Assembly (NCBI RefSeq): GCF_000350225.1 | Contig: NW_005179098.1 | Coordinates: 62,001 to 126,000, forward strand | Reading direction: 5' to 3' | From: Chondrus crispus | Taxonomy: Eukaryota > Rhodophyta > Florideophyceae > Gigartinales > Gigartinaceae | DNA: 64,000 nucleotides | Shown: positions 10,409 through 21,245 of the stretch, one piece after another | How the letters are laid out: every line of letters begins with the position of its first letter | Numbering within the stretch: position 1 is the first letter of the stretch | Translations under genes and position numbers: made by a program | The notes under the pieces: generated by a model | The model's database searches: none | What the model saw: only the letters and a program-made list of their open reading frames with translations | What the model was told of the DNA's origin: nothing

Positions 10409-11454
10409 TCAGACAGATTTGAACTCATTCGAGGTCTCATTACCTGCCACACGATTTCCGCTGCCCTTCAAAGTCTCAAGCATGAGGCGAAACTTTTCAA
10501 GCTCTATGCGTGTTGCCTCGTTTCTCTCCGCTCTTTGCTCATCTCGTTCCACCTCCCCTTCCCGCTTTTCCTCTTCGAATCTTTCGCGATCCAGCTGAAG
10601 CTTTTGCTCTTCTAACGCATGGCCATGGGCATCAGAACGTTCAAGGGCAGCTATGAAATCGGGCGCCTCGATGTCAACATAATTTCCTCCTGATTGTTTC
10701 CTCGCCCTTTTTTCAGAACGCTCATCACCATCGCAGCTTTCATCTCCCTTACTAACAACTACTGCACCGTTTTCCTGGCTTTCAGATTTTCGTCGCTGAG
10801 TCGCTCGCTTCCTAATGAAGGCACCTAGCCTTTCTTTCTTCTCTTCTTCCTCCAAATGCTTTCTTCTCCTTTCCATCTTTGTTTTCACGAGATCATCTCG
10901 TGCCTCTTTCATGGAACCAAGAAGTTCGTCCATTTCCCCGACCTCACTACCAATACCACTCATTCTAGATTCCATTTTGTCCATTTGATCAAACCTATCT
11001 TGTAAGCGTTTATATCGGTCTTGAACAGACTTCCAAGTAACTAAAACCGATATTTTTTGGTGCTGTTTGCCTTTAAGGCGGCCACCTCTTATCGTTCTCT
11101 TGTTTCGCGGTTTGGTGCGATGTGAGCTTTGGCTGAAAGCACTTCGCGTACTAAAATTTGGTCCTCTGCAGGAGAGAATCTCGACCGCCTTCCAGATCGA
11201 GGAGTAAAAGCAGAAGTCACAACTTTCCGATGCGATTCTGACGGCATTTCTTCTATCTCATCAACAATTCGAGAACAAAGAGGTGGAGCCTCTCCTGAAT
11301 CTTGACTAGGTGATCTTTCTGATGGAATGGGAGACGGACAAAAGGGAATCATTTGCAAGAGAGAAGGCCGGTGTTGAGCCACATGAGCAGATGGTATGCG
11401 GTAGAGAGGATAACATGCGTCAATTTTTCTATGTAGGTGTTTCTTTCGCGCCAA
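10409..11454 (-). pseudogene. Myb/SANT-like DNA-binding protein, broken
   Basis: Read on the minus strand. The first part (to about 11090) ends with a SANT/trihelix-like start, RRSRFSPAEDQILVREVLSA, and continues in another frame as TWKSVQDRYKRLQDRFDQ, the typical third helix and following line of Myb/SANT-like proteins. The rest (10984-10409, 191 residues) is a long charged coiled coil rich in Glu, Arg and Lys. One stop (where Trp is expected) and one frame change lie between about 11040 and 11095, so the copy is dead. Such proteins occur as host factors and as the second gene of PIF/Harbinger transposons; no DDE transposase was found beside it. Confidence 0.65.
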
Positions 11455-11645
11455 ACATATTTCTCATGCCGCTTCACTAACAGTGCACATTTCAGTAATT
11501 TCAGTCACGTCAGTGCACATAATTCCGCAATATGTATTACAGATTGCAACGTGTATCAGAAATTGGTCTCACGTTTGTTAGAATTCCGTTTGCGTAAGTT
11601 CCCTATTCTCATCACTAAAAACTCACATTTCGGCAATTTTTGTCA
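11455..11645. other. AT-rich spacer, no gene
   Basis: Between the Myb-like pseudogene and the copia element nothing coding is seen. CAGTGCACAT occurs twice. Confidence 0.4.
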
Positions 11646-11650
11646 CAACT

Positions 11651-12043
11651 TGTCGGAGTAGACTCCTCAACTGTACAAAATACAGCTGCATCCATCTTGT
11701 TTATTCGCGTCGATGCGGATCAATCCCATTTGGAATATGAAGACTGAAAGTAGCAAGCGCTACTCTATCGATACGTTTTAGACGGTCCCAAATGGAACTA
11801 CGTAGCAAATCTTTCCCTGTGTAATTTCCTGAGTGAACTACACTACAGTAGGATATCCTGAGTGGCAACGTGCTCGAGCGCGGATCCGAATAGGCAGGTT
11901 TTACCGTAGGCATCAGCGCTTTCTCTAACGTTGTCCAGGGCACTCTACAGTACAATCATGAGAATAAAGGAGATCGACTGTGCAGCAACAGCTCAGAGTT
12001 GGTCACCACAACACAACAACAAAACCTTAGTCTTGTATTGAAA
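11651..12043 (+). repeat. Copia 5' LTR
   Basis: 393 bp, beginning TGTCGGAGTAGACTCC and ending CTTGTATTGAAA. Its partner is 16511-16903. Both LTRs hold the same 84-codon open frame on the minus strand, which is probably a chance result of their identity. Confidence 0.95.
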
Positions 12044-12060
12044 GGTTATGGGCTACAGGC
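12044..12060 (+). other. Copia primer-binding site, half-tRNA type
   Basis: Directly after the LTR comes GGTTATGGGCTACAGGC. The first part matches GGTTATGGGCCCAG, the primer-binding site of Drosophila copia, which pairs with an internal fragment of initiator methionine tRNA (anticodon region), not with the CCA end. The match is from memory of that family. Confidence 0.65.
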
Positions 12061-12183
12061 GCTAGGCGCTCCACATTGAACTCAACAAACCTCTTTTACT
12101 CCCTGAATCAGTCCATTCTGTCCTTCGTTTCCAAGCCCCATCACTTTCTCAGGACTGCTTGACGACGATATAGACTACAAAAT

Positions 12184-15100
12184 ATGTCTGATACGTCGGA
12201 TAAGATTCGAATCAAACAGTTGGACGAGAAAGACGACTATCGTGTATGGAGGATTCGCATATCTGCTGCTTGCGATAGCAAAGGTATTGACGAGGTGTTG
12301 GAGTTCGAGAGAAATCCTCATGGAGACGCTACGAAACAAGCGAAGTTCGTGGCAGACCAGAAGAAAGCAAGTAACGTGATAGTTGCTGCACTCTCTGACA
12401 AGGCTCTGCGGGTTGTGAGGTCGAGCATTGGTAAGCCTTTCGAGATGTTGCGCAAACTTAATGAGCGGTATGATTCTAAATCTGCCGCCACGCGTATCTC
12501 CAAGATGACAGAGCTAATTATCATGCGCTATGACTCCATAAAGAAAAATATGGGGACTCATATCGATCAGATGGCTGCCGTTCTTGAGCAGCTGGAGGGT
12601 ATGAACACGACTGTGCCACAAGAACTCTCAGTTGCACTACTGATCTCCTCGATTCAAGCTCAGGAGCTTCATGCGGTTACTGCTGCAGTAAAAACTCTCA
12701 ATGATGACTCAATTACCTGGGAAAAGGTAGCTGCAAGATTTCTCGAAGAACATCAGGCACTGAAAGGGAAGCTGAAACAGCCGCAGGAACGTGCTACACC
12801 GTCGCAGAAACATTGTGAACTCTGCAGAAAGAAGGGGCATGTGATTGACAAATGTTGGCTCAATCCAAAGAATCCTAACAATCGTTTGGACAATGGCAGC
12901 ATTCCTAAGCAGGGTGCAGATTATAGAGGAAGGGATTCGAAAGGTAAAGCCGACAAGGCTTCACCTGCAGCTGGAACTAATTGGAAGCAAAAGAAGAGAC
13001 GTGCAGCAGTGGCAAAGGCGTTTGTGTCCAGGTCCTCAAGTAGGGATCTAATGATGCTAGACTCTGGCACAACATCACATATGACCAATGATGTAGACGC
13101 GCTCAACACAAAAAGTGCATGCGACGTACCGATATCTCTCGGTGATGACTCTAAGATTAGTGCCACGCATCGCGGAACCACTACTGTCAATTGGAAATCT
13201 CAAGATGGCGAGACTGAGGTACAACTCACCGGCACTCTGGCTGCTCCCGATTTATCCATGGACCTTCTGTCCGTCCCTGCACTAACTCAGAAGGGGCTTT
13301 GTGTGCTTTTCATGCCTAAAACAGCTTTCATCATGGATATCGATGATCAGCTTCGAATCGTGGGTACTGCCTTCAAAGAAGATGATGGACTATTCTACAT
13401 CCCGCGAGATGACATGTGCTACCGACGGAGATCAGAACAGGGTAATGAAGACCAACCTCGGGCTATGCGCGCAGTGGTGCGTAACCATCTCTCGTTCAGT
13501 GCAGATACGGCAGGTATCTCTTCCAATGACTCGTCTTCTGAATCACACGACGAAGTCCCAGATTTGGTAAGTGATGTCGGCGAAAACAGCTCCGATGAGC
13601 CGGAGTATGACTCCGAAACTTCAATGGATGAAGGAGGAGACATGGAAGCAGTGGACTTACTAAATTTCTCCGGTGACGATAGAGATTTGGAAGTCGATTC
13701 CGATGTTACAGAAACGTCAGGTCCGGGATCTAATGATGCTGCAACAGATATCGTCAAGTTGTGGCACTCTCGGCTTGGTCACATAGAAAGCCTGAAGGAC
13801 ATTCAAAGAATGATCCAAAAGGGTATCATTTCACCGGTTCGCGTCAACAAGAATGATTGCAACCCGTGCTCTAAGGGTAAGTTTCGGCGATTCTTTCGCG
13901 GGAGTCTAACCAAAGCCAATTCTCCAGGATATATTCATGCGGATGTTGTCGGCAGAGTTAATCCGCAGTCTCGAGATGGGTACGAATACTTTCTCTGTGT
14001 GGTGGATGAGTACTCGAGGTACGTTGAAGTGTACCTTTTGGGAAAGAAGTCGGAAGCTTCTCACCAGCTCATCATTTTCATGAAACGGTTCGAGCGCCTC
14101 ACCGGAATCCTAATCAAGTCGCTGCACACAGATGGGGGGTCCGAATTTGCAAAGGCTAAATCATCTTTTACCAACGCAGGTGTTGGTGTAACTACATCTA
14201 CACCATACACGCCATCCTCAAATGGCCTCGTCGAACGAACTCAAGGAACTCTTTTGTCTTTGGCTTGCACTTGCTTAGTGGAATCTATGCTTCCGTGTGC
14301 ATACTGGAGTGATGCCATTCGACATGTAACACAGGCCAGGAACATTGTGATGCACTCCGCGACTGGTGAGTCTCCCCACGTGAAACGTTTCAAATCGAAT
14401 CCGAGCAATGCCAAACACATGCGACCGTTTGGCTGCCGTGTTCATGTTCCACCCAATGTACCCAAACAGAGAAAGTTCAGCGCACGGCTTGTAGAAGGAC
14501 TCAACCTGGGCCACGTAAGCGGCGGAATGTACAGAATCCTAACCTCAGAGAAGGTTATTGTTACGAAGCACGTTAAGTTCTTCGAACGCGAGTTCCCAGG
14601 CACATCTCTCTTATATGGTATGGAGGAAACTTTTTCTGACAGAGAAGGATCTGGCTCAGGTGATGCTGAAGGACCTCAGGTTTTCGAGGATTCGGACAAC
14701 TCAAGTGATGATGATGAAAATCAAGTGATGATACTGATGATTCAAGTGATGATCAAAGCGATGCAGAGAATGGGTTTGTGGATGCCATGGGAGAAGGAGA
14801 CTGGGATGAAGTCACTCATATCCCAGGGGAACCATCGAAATTTGGAATAGAGGGAAATGAGGCCGCCGAACAGCCGCCGAGGTACAATCTCAGGCCTCGC
14901 AACAACGCAGCAATCCCTTCAGTCCTCAGTACAGCGGATGACCCCACACTAAAGGAAGCACTTGCTTCCCCAGAAGCACATCTTTGGACAAATGCCATTC
15001 AGGAGGAGTTTGACACAATTTTAAGTGCCAACACCTATGAAGAGGTGAATCACTCCCCACGCAAAGCACTTCCATTTGCCGTGATCCTAAGGCTGAATCG

Positions 15101-16521
15101 AGACCAAACTGGACAACCTGCTAGGCTGGAGGCAAGATTGGTTGCCAGGGGGAATCTACAGGCAGTTGATGAGGGGGCGTACGAAAGTCTGTACGCTCCA
15201 GTGGCATGCTTTGATCTTGTCCGGATCCTACTTTCACTATCAACGGCATTGGACTGGAGCCGCCAACAAGTAGATGTAAAGGGCGCGTTTCTATATGCTG
15301 ATCTCCCTGAGGAGGACGAAATCTATCTCAAGTTGCCGAACATTGAAGGAGTGGATTGTGCAAATGGAAAAGTTGTGAAACTGAAAAAGGCTCTATACGG
15401 TTTGCGTGAAGCGCCAAAGCTTTGGTACAAGACACTTCGCTGCTCTCAAGACTCTCGGTTTCCGTGCATTGTCCTGTAGTGAATGTCTATTCCTACTGGA
15501 AAAGGGGACGAGAAGAGTTGTGCTGCTGGCGTATGTCGATGACCTCGGTCTATTTGGAGACTACGAGTTGATAAGTTGGGTGAAGAAAGGCATCAGGAAA
15601 CACTTCAAAATCAAGGACCTTGGCAAACTCACTCATTTTCTTGGTGTATAAATTGATGATAATGGGAATGGCGCATGGTTAATTAATCAGAAGCCGTTGA
15701 TTGAAAAGCTACTTGCTGACACGAACATGATGGAAAGCAAACCACGGTCCTCACCTCTGCCATTATCCCACGTTCTGTATAAACAACGAGTGCCGCGAAA
15801 GCCGAAGGAAGTAGAAGAGATGCAGATGGTTCCGTACAGCAGTGTGCTCGGATTACTCTTGCATGTCAGCACACGAACCAGGCCAGACCTCTCGACTGCA
15901 GTTTCCATGTTAGGGAAGTTTCAATCCGCACCGGCTCCAAGGCATTGGAAAGCGATGAAGGATGTCCTCCGTTACCTCAAAGGAACTGTAGACTATGGAC
16001 TCATCTATGTGAAAAACTCAACCACGAATTTGGAAGCATGGAGTGATGCTGACTGGGCACGTGATCAGGACAAACGGCGCTCGAGGTCTGGAATTGTGAT
16101 TAACATTGGAGGAAATCCAGTGTTATGGAGCTCGAAGCTGCAACAATGTGTGGCAACATCAACCGCTGAAGCAGAGTTCTACGCTCTTTCAGAATGCACA
16201 AAGGCAGTGAATTGGTGTCGTCAGGTGCTACAGGAGTTGAGTATCATGGTCGAGGGTCCAACAACACTCAATCAGGACAATCTTGGGACAAATACCTGGA
16301 CCTCCGAAGTTCAGGGTTTGAGAAATGTGAAGCACATGGCATTTCGGTACGCCTTTGTGAAGGAATCGGTCGAGAATAAGAACATTCAGGTACTTTACAC
16401 ACCATCGGAAGAAAATCTTGCCGACTCCCTTACAAAGTCTCTAGTGGGAGCATCTTTTTCCATACACCGCGAGAAACTTCACGTGATTTTCGCATCATCA
16501 CGAGGGGGCGTGTCGGAGTAG
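12184..16521 (+). CDS. Copia gag-pol polyprotein region (fossil)
   Basis: Domains in order: a gag-like N-terminal part (about 200 residues); zinc knuckle CELCRKKGHVIDKCW; protease with LDSGTTSHM; GAG-pre-integrase LWHSRLGHIESL; integrase with HTDGGSEF and STPYTPSSNGLVERTQG; an acidic linker; reverse transcriptase with QVDVKGAFLYADLPEE and YVDDL; RNase H with WSDADWARD and STAEAEFYALSE. The start ATG at 12184 lies 141 bases after the LTR and opens the long frame. The region is broken about twice, otherwise well preserved, as the near-identical LTRs suggest. Confidence 0.92.
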
Positions 16522-16903
16522 ACTCCTCAACTGTATAAGATACAGCTGCATCCATCTTGTTTATTCGCGTCGATGCGGATCAATCCCATTTGGAATATGA
16601 AGACTGAAAGTAGCAAGCGCTACTCTATCGATACGTTTTAGACGGTCCCAAATGGAACTACGTAGCAAATCTTTCCCTGTGAAATTTCCTGAGTGAACTA
16701 CACTACAGTAGGATATCCTGAGTGGCAACGTGCTCGAGCGCGGATCCGAATAGGCAGGTTTTACCGTAGGCATCAGCGCTTTCTCTAACGTTGTCCAGGG
16801 CACTCTACAGTACAATCATGAGAATAAAGGAGATCGACTGTGCAGCAACAGCTCAGAGTTGGTCACCACAACACAACAACAAAACCTTAGTCTTGTATTG
16901 AAA
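16511..16903 (+). repeat. Copia 3' LTR
   Basis: 393 bp, partner of 11651-12043, followed by the target duplication CAACT. The RNase H frame ends at its border. Confidence 0.95.
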
Positions 16904-16926
16904 CAACTTGATTAAAGAATTCTGTA

Positions 16927-17599
16927 CAGGGGGGTACCCGATTTAGTGCCTCTATATATAGTGTATGTCCCGGTTTAGTGCTACTCTAACGGCTCTACAC
17001 CAAAAGGTATGATAAACAAGTGCCCCCCGGGCCCATCCAGCGGGCTACAGGGCACCACTCTGCTTGGTACTAAGATATGAAAACTGGTAGATTTTCTGTG
17101 TCCGTTACAGTTCCGATAGGCACAAATGCGTTGCTCGCACTCCAACTTTGAGCCGTTGAACAACTCAAAGTCAGAGAGGCCATGGAAACAGAAGCTCTAG
17201 AAGAGGTGGAGAGAATTATGGAGGAAATGGATGGGTCTAGGTGTGTTTCATCTGGGCGAACTGAAGCAGAGCATACAGATACAGTGATGGAGGAGATTTC
17301 TAATGCTATTCAGGCTCGTTCTCTCTCTTTGATCGAAGCAGCGAATGAGTTCTCAAAATTAGAGGCGGCAGCGGTAGCTCTCTCGCTACCTGATGCGTCT
17401 TCACATTTGGGCAAGGCTAGACGCATCATATTTGAGGCTCTCAAGCCACAGAAGAAGCAGAAACAGACGACCTTGACTGGTTTCCTTAGTTAAATACTAT
17501 ATTCAGTCTTCTTGTTAAGTTACCGTTCTTGTGCCAAACCCGATTTAGTGCCTATTTTATCACGCTACACGGGGTAGCACTAAATAGGGTACCCCCCTG
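16927..17599. mobile_element. Pogo/Tigger-like element 1, deletion derivative
   Basis: Ends are inverted: CAGGGGGGTACCCGATTTAGTGCC on the left is matched by CAGGGGGGTACCCTATTTAGTGC read inward from the right, with TA on both sides (16925-16926, 17600-17601). A TA duplication and a CAG end are typical of the pogo branch of Tc1/mariner. At 673 bp it can hold only the tail of a transposase. A subterminal CCGATTTAGTGCC motif occurs again near the right end in direct orientation. Confidence 0.85.
17182..17493 (+). CDS. Pogo-like transposase C-terminal tail with PIP-box-like end
   Basis: 103 residues, acidic and helical in the first half (METEALEEVERIMEEMDG), then LSLIEAANEFSKLEAAAVAL, ending KKQKQTTLTGFLS. 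The final QTTLTGFL fits the PCNA-interacting peptide pattern Q..(L/I/M)..F(F/Y) except for Leu at the last aromatic position, and a basic run precedes it. Drosophila pogo transposase is known to bind PCNA through such a motif. No DDE catalytic core is present, so this is the remains of a transposase after internal deletion, or a small protein kept by the element. Confidence 0.6.
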   Translation: METEALEEVERIMEEMDGSRCVSSGRTEAEHTDTVMEEISNAIQARSLSLIEAANEFSKLEAAAVALSLPDASSHLGKARRIIFEALKPQKKQKQTTLTGFLS

Positions 17600-17601
17600 T
17601 A

Positions 17602-18985
17602 TATGCAATTGCAGTGTAAGGGTTTTTGCAGAATTGTTTGCAGAAATCTGCAGAATCAGGTTTGCGTAAGCTCACTATTAATGAGCTAATTGTGTTTATA
17701 GTCGTGCCCTGAAGGAGGGATGTCTGCCACGGTATTATTTTCTGCGAATCTGAACCCCTCGAATTGCTACTGTATTTGTACATTTCGCTCTTCGCGTCCT
17801 ACCGGGAGCAGACACATCGAGACTGTCAGCAGCAGACACTCGATGAGTGGAAACATAATATGTTTTCAATATTATTGAATGGGCGACTGCAACTTGTCCC
17901 TCATAACCATAGCGATAATCTCTGTTTTCCCAGTTTACTATAGTTCTTGGGGGGTGTCCCGCTATTGGGGAAGGAAAAATCTCGGGGGTTGGAAGAACAG
18001 GCAAGAGATGGACGCTAGGCGAAGAACATTCGGAGACTTTCTTAGTTTTGTACGCTATTCGAGATGAAAGCACCTGCATGTGTGAACTATATGAAACTGA
18101 GAGTGGGCGCGCACAAAAACGTCTCAAAATGAACAACACGTGTGTGTGATGTTCGATAGTGTGCGTGAAGTTTGAGACCTCTATGTATAATCACACAAAC
18201 ATATCTCAAGCCAACACATGCTAATATCTATCCGACTGGGAGCTGTCCGAATATGAGAACAGTGTTTGATTTTTTGAGAGTACAGTCCTTTTTTCCAAAG
18301 ACAGGTACATTGAATTGCAAATTTAGGAAGTCTTTATGGGCGCCATCTCCTTCCGTACTTGTCCTCGGTAAAAACATCATACAGAGCACTTGGATAACTG
18401 TTTCGAATGCACTGAAGACTGAAAATGTTTTGCATATAAAACACCAGGTTGCTATTCTGATCCGTTGTTTTCGTTTCGGAGCTATACTGTAGTACATACA
18501 CTGTTTCCAGGTGCCTCAAAAAGGCTTCTGTTCCACTCGTTTCTAAAAACGGACCTGAAGAACATGTAGTCCTCACCAACTCTTTTTTATCCTAACGCAA
18601 AATTTGTTTATTGTAGCGATGATATCCTTTCCTTCTTGTCGAGAAAGTGCAAGTCTCGAAAATATATATGTTGGATAGAGACCTCTTATGATAACATCGG
18701 TCGGTTAGACATCAGTCTAGAATATGGTTATTTGTTGAGAGGTGTGTACGCGTCTCTGTAAACTCTAGTGGCAAAAACGCACAGTGTGAGTTGAAATCTA
18801 AATGTCCAATGCGTACGTGTAGATTCTGACCACTGTAAACCCGCTTGCCGGTTAAGCCCCCTCCTCAATAGAATCGCGACATAGCATCGAGACATGTTTT
18901 ACGCCAGCAACAGCCCTTCACTTTCAAAATATGCGTGAGGATGAAAAATGCACGCTGTCATTATAGTGAATAGACAAGCTATTCA
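17602..18985. other. No gene recognised between two pogo-like elements
   Basis: Moderately AT-rich sequence with short frames on both strands, the longest about 134 codons on the minus strand (17735-18139), without known motifs. Confidence 0.4.
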
Positions 18986-19167
18986 TCTGGGACGGGGGGG
19001 GACGCGCAATAGTGCCGCTTTCATTATTGCCACCCTCGAATTAGTGCCGCCAAAACCGGCAGACACAGATTCTGCCACGTGTCATGCACGACGTCGTCAT
19101 CGGCCACTCCTCATGCGCCTCAGCTCTCAATTGGTGATGTGATGGCACCTCACTCAAAGACCCTAAC

Positions 19168-19305
19168 ATGAATCCTAAAAAGATCGCCAAAGCGAAGCGT
19201 ACGCGCCTTACGATTGCACAGAAAATCGAGGTTGGGCATCTGCTGCAGGTCGGAAAGTTGGTCGAAATGAAACAGAAATTGATAATTCTATGGTGGATGG
19301 TATAG
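19168..19305 (+). CDS. CENP-B N-terminal HTH fragment of pogo-like transposase
   Basis: 45 codons starting MNPKKIAKAKRTRLTIAQ. The pattern KR.RLTIAQKIEVGHLL..GK is that of the CENP-B N-terminal DNA-binding domain found in pogo, Tigger and Fot1 transposases. The frame stops just after the first helices, where an overlapping frame opens the C-terminal tail ORF. It is therefore a truncated transposase made by internal deletion. Confidence 0.7.
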   Translation: MNPKKIAKAKRTRLTIAQKIEVGHLLQVGKLVEMKQKLIILWWMV

Positions 19306-19733
19306 TAGGGTTTCTCTCCCGACTGAGCCTGGTGCCAGAAGACGGCCTTGCAGAAACTGCAGAATTCTGCAGGAAAGAGGTGGAGGAATGGATTGAGATC
19401 GAGACTAATGAGCTTGTGGCAGAAGCTTCTATTAGTGATGCTTGCGATTCAATACATTATGGTGGAGAGCTACAGAATCAGTCTGCCAGTAATGCTATGA
19501 TGGATGATTGTGTGGCAGAAGGCGAGTGTGAAATTACGGAGAGGCGGGCCGTACAGAGTGCTGTAGTGCTAGCAAGGTTGTTTGAGTCTTTGGGGAGTCT
19601 GGGTGTGGAGTGCGATGTGAGCAATGCCTTGTCGCACTTGAGGTCCACAAAACGAGCTTTTCTAGAAGCTAGGCATGAGAGACAGGGTCAGGCAACAACA
19701 GCAGACTCTAATAACAGAGTTCTGGCCGGGTAG
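19290..19733 (+). CDS. Acidic C-terminal part of pogo-like transposase (fragment)
   Basis: 147 codons in a frame overlapping the HTH fragment. It is rich in Glu and Ala (LAETAEFCRKEVEEWIEIET) with later short helices (AVVLARLFESLG). Position and character match the tail ORF of element 1, but the PIP-like ending is absent. It lies inside element 2. Confidence 0.5.
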   Translation: MVDGIVGFLSRLSLVPEDGLAETAEFCRKEVEEWIEIETNELVAEASISDACDSIHYGGELQNQSASNAMMDDCVAEGECEITERRAVQSAVVLARLFESLGSLGVECDVSNALSHLRSTKRAFLEARHERQGQATTADSNNRVLAG

Positions 19734-19970
19734 TGATTCTGCTTTCTGATAGTGCCGCTTCGAATTAGTGCCATATTATTAGTCCCTACACAGGGCGGCA
19801 CTAATGCGTAGGGTCGACTGTACCCTTATTCCGAATAAAGCGAAAACGGTTCTGCCATGAAAATTTTACTTCTCCCTGCACTTCCTGAACCGAAGAAGGT
19901 CTACATATTGAAACCGAACGGTGCCTGCATGCTTTTGCCCTCGAAGACGACATCTCAAAAAACTTTCACC

Positions 19971-20560
19971 ATGTTTGCTGGGTTAGCTCTGAGTTCGTAC
20001 CTTGCTTTTCTTGTCACGTTCGCTTCTGGTATTCCTCTGAGCACGAAAAGCAACTACGGCGTGGTAAGGCACACTGGATCACTGGACTAACTCGTGTTTC
20101 AATGCGCATCGTCATCACAGAATTCAGATCTGACCAAGAGTGAAAGTGGAGTCGTTTTCACAGGCTGTTCAAACCCTATTCAAACAAGAATAAGGCAAAA
20201 GCGCACCGGCACCCAAACCCATAGACTCGGCGCCCACTGGCCCCCCTCCAAGTACGGACGATTCTGGATTAGTTGTGGCTGCACCTAAACCTTGTTCGGT
20301 TCGGAGGGAGGTATTTCTGCTCGATGATTCAGCGCACATCACTATGTCGAGAGAAGCGACTGCGGCTGAAAAGCGCCTCCAAGATATCGCACATCGAGCT
20401 ACACCTGGAAGTATGCGATTCAGGTCGCATTCAAGCATGACTCGAAATTTTGTCGTAGGCGAATGGATAGTAAATACCAAGCAATCCAACTGCGTCCCTT
20501 CAGAATATTACGATTACTGCAAATGCGTTCATGTTTTTTGTCCTCGTAAGCACTACCCTT
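19971..20560 (+). pseudogene. Small secreted Cys-containing protein, copy A (decayed)
   Basis: The start at 19971 gives a signal peptide, MFAGLALSSYLAFLVTFASG. After a stop at 20088 the same frame resumes with VFQCASS and VVFTGCSN, then the frame changes near 20190-20270 into a stretch with NFVVGEWIVN and YYDYCKCVHVFCP. The same landmarks occur in the same order in copy B: VFQC, VFFSGCS, NFAMGARIV, FFDNCRCIRVIC. The two are thus paralogues. Copy A looks dead, unless small introns remove the stop and the frame change. Function unknown; secretion is inferred from the leader. Confidence 0.55.
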
Positions 20561-20716
20561 CTCACTGGCTCAATGTGGGACGCATAAGAAGTTATGATAA
20601 ATATGCGAATGCAGTGCGTATTCGAAGAAAATTGCCTTTATTTGGTCGGGAGAATTGGTCTCCAAAGTGTGCCGGGGTCAAAGTGGGACGACGAGAAATT
20701 TCATGTCTTGCACGTT

Positions 20717-21229
20717 TCATCTGTAATGGGAGAGAACCAACAAAGCCGACGCTGCCGTGTGCTTGCGGGTCCTCAACAACTCGCCTTCCTCAACCTGCAT
20801 CCGCTGTTTTCGGGCTCTTGGCCATTGCGAAATTGGCAAGTCGTCGCAAACTATGTCTTCGAGAGGCGACACCGCAGACTGCGCTTTCAGACGTTTCTGA
20901 GAGTCAATATTTTTTTTGTTTGCAGTATCATTCTCTACATTAAACTCCTGAATGTGATAAACGTTGGGTACGGGCGCTTTTGGAGGATTCCGCCCCTCCA
21001 AACGAGCACGAACGGACTGCAAATTGCCAACCGTCGCTGCGTTTCCTGTTGCGAGGAATTTTCTATTAGATTTCTTAGGTGTGGGGTTCTTTGACAGGCA
21101 TATATTCTTTCTCAGAATGTTGCGCAACACATAATCATTATTGGGAGCGACGGAAACCTCTGCAAAAGCATGAGCAGAAAACTGACCGTTTGTAAGAGCA
21201 TGTGAATATGTTTCATCAAACGAATATAT
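20717..21229 (-). CDS. Open frame of 170 codons, unknown (possible exon or relic)
   Basis: The minus frame is open from 21229 to a stop at 20717-20719 but has no ATG near its start. Residues include SFDETYSHALTNGQF, KKSNRKFLATGNAATVGNL and PPKAPVPNVYHIQEFN. The mixed, hydrophilic composition is protein-like and better than the plus-strand frames over it, but no family is recognised. It partly faces the 3' side of copy A. It could be an exon whose upstream part lies beyond 21230. Confidence 0.3.
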   Translation of the reverse strand: MYSFDETYSHALTNGQFSAHAFAEVSVAPNNDYVLRNILRKNICLSKNPTPKKSNRKFLATGNAATVGNLQSVRARLEGRNPPKAPVPNVYHIQEFNVENDTANKKNIDSQKRLKAQSAVSPLEDIVCDDLPISQWPRARKQRMQVEEGELLRTRKHTAASALLVLSHYR

Positions 21230-21245
21230 TTAATTCGTTGCGAAA

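Larger units (their letters stand above)
11646..16908 (+). mobile_element. Ty1/copia LTR retrotransposon with CAACT target duplication
   Basis: A 5,253-bp element (11651-16903) is flanked by CAACT on both sides (11646-11650 and 16904-16908). Two 393-bp LTRs differ at only about three positions by eye, below 1%, so the insertion is young. The order protease, integrase, reverse transcriptase, RNase H identifies Ty1/copia. The element is nearly complete; its polyprotein has about two breaks. It lies between the Myb-like pseudogene and a pogo-like element. Confidence 0.95.
18988..19820 (+). mobile_element. Pogo/Tigger-like element 2, deletion derivative
   Basis: The right end, read inward, is CAGTCGACCCTACGCATTAGTGCC and is followed outside by TA. 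The left end (GGGGACGCGCAATAGTGCCGC) matches it only partly, so the left border is approximate. ATTAGTGCCGC motifs repeat in direct orientation near both ends, the same layout as in element 1, with ATTTAGTGCC there. Inside are a short CENP-B-type helix-turn-helix start and an acidic tail, so the catalytic centre has been lost. Confidence 0.7.

Noticed and set aside
11701-11955. 84-codon minus-strand ORF in both copia LTRs
   Set aside because: It is repeated only because the LTRs are nearly identical; no motif and no sign of coding.
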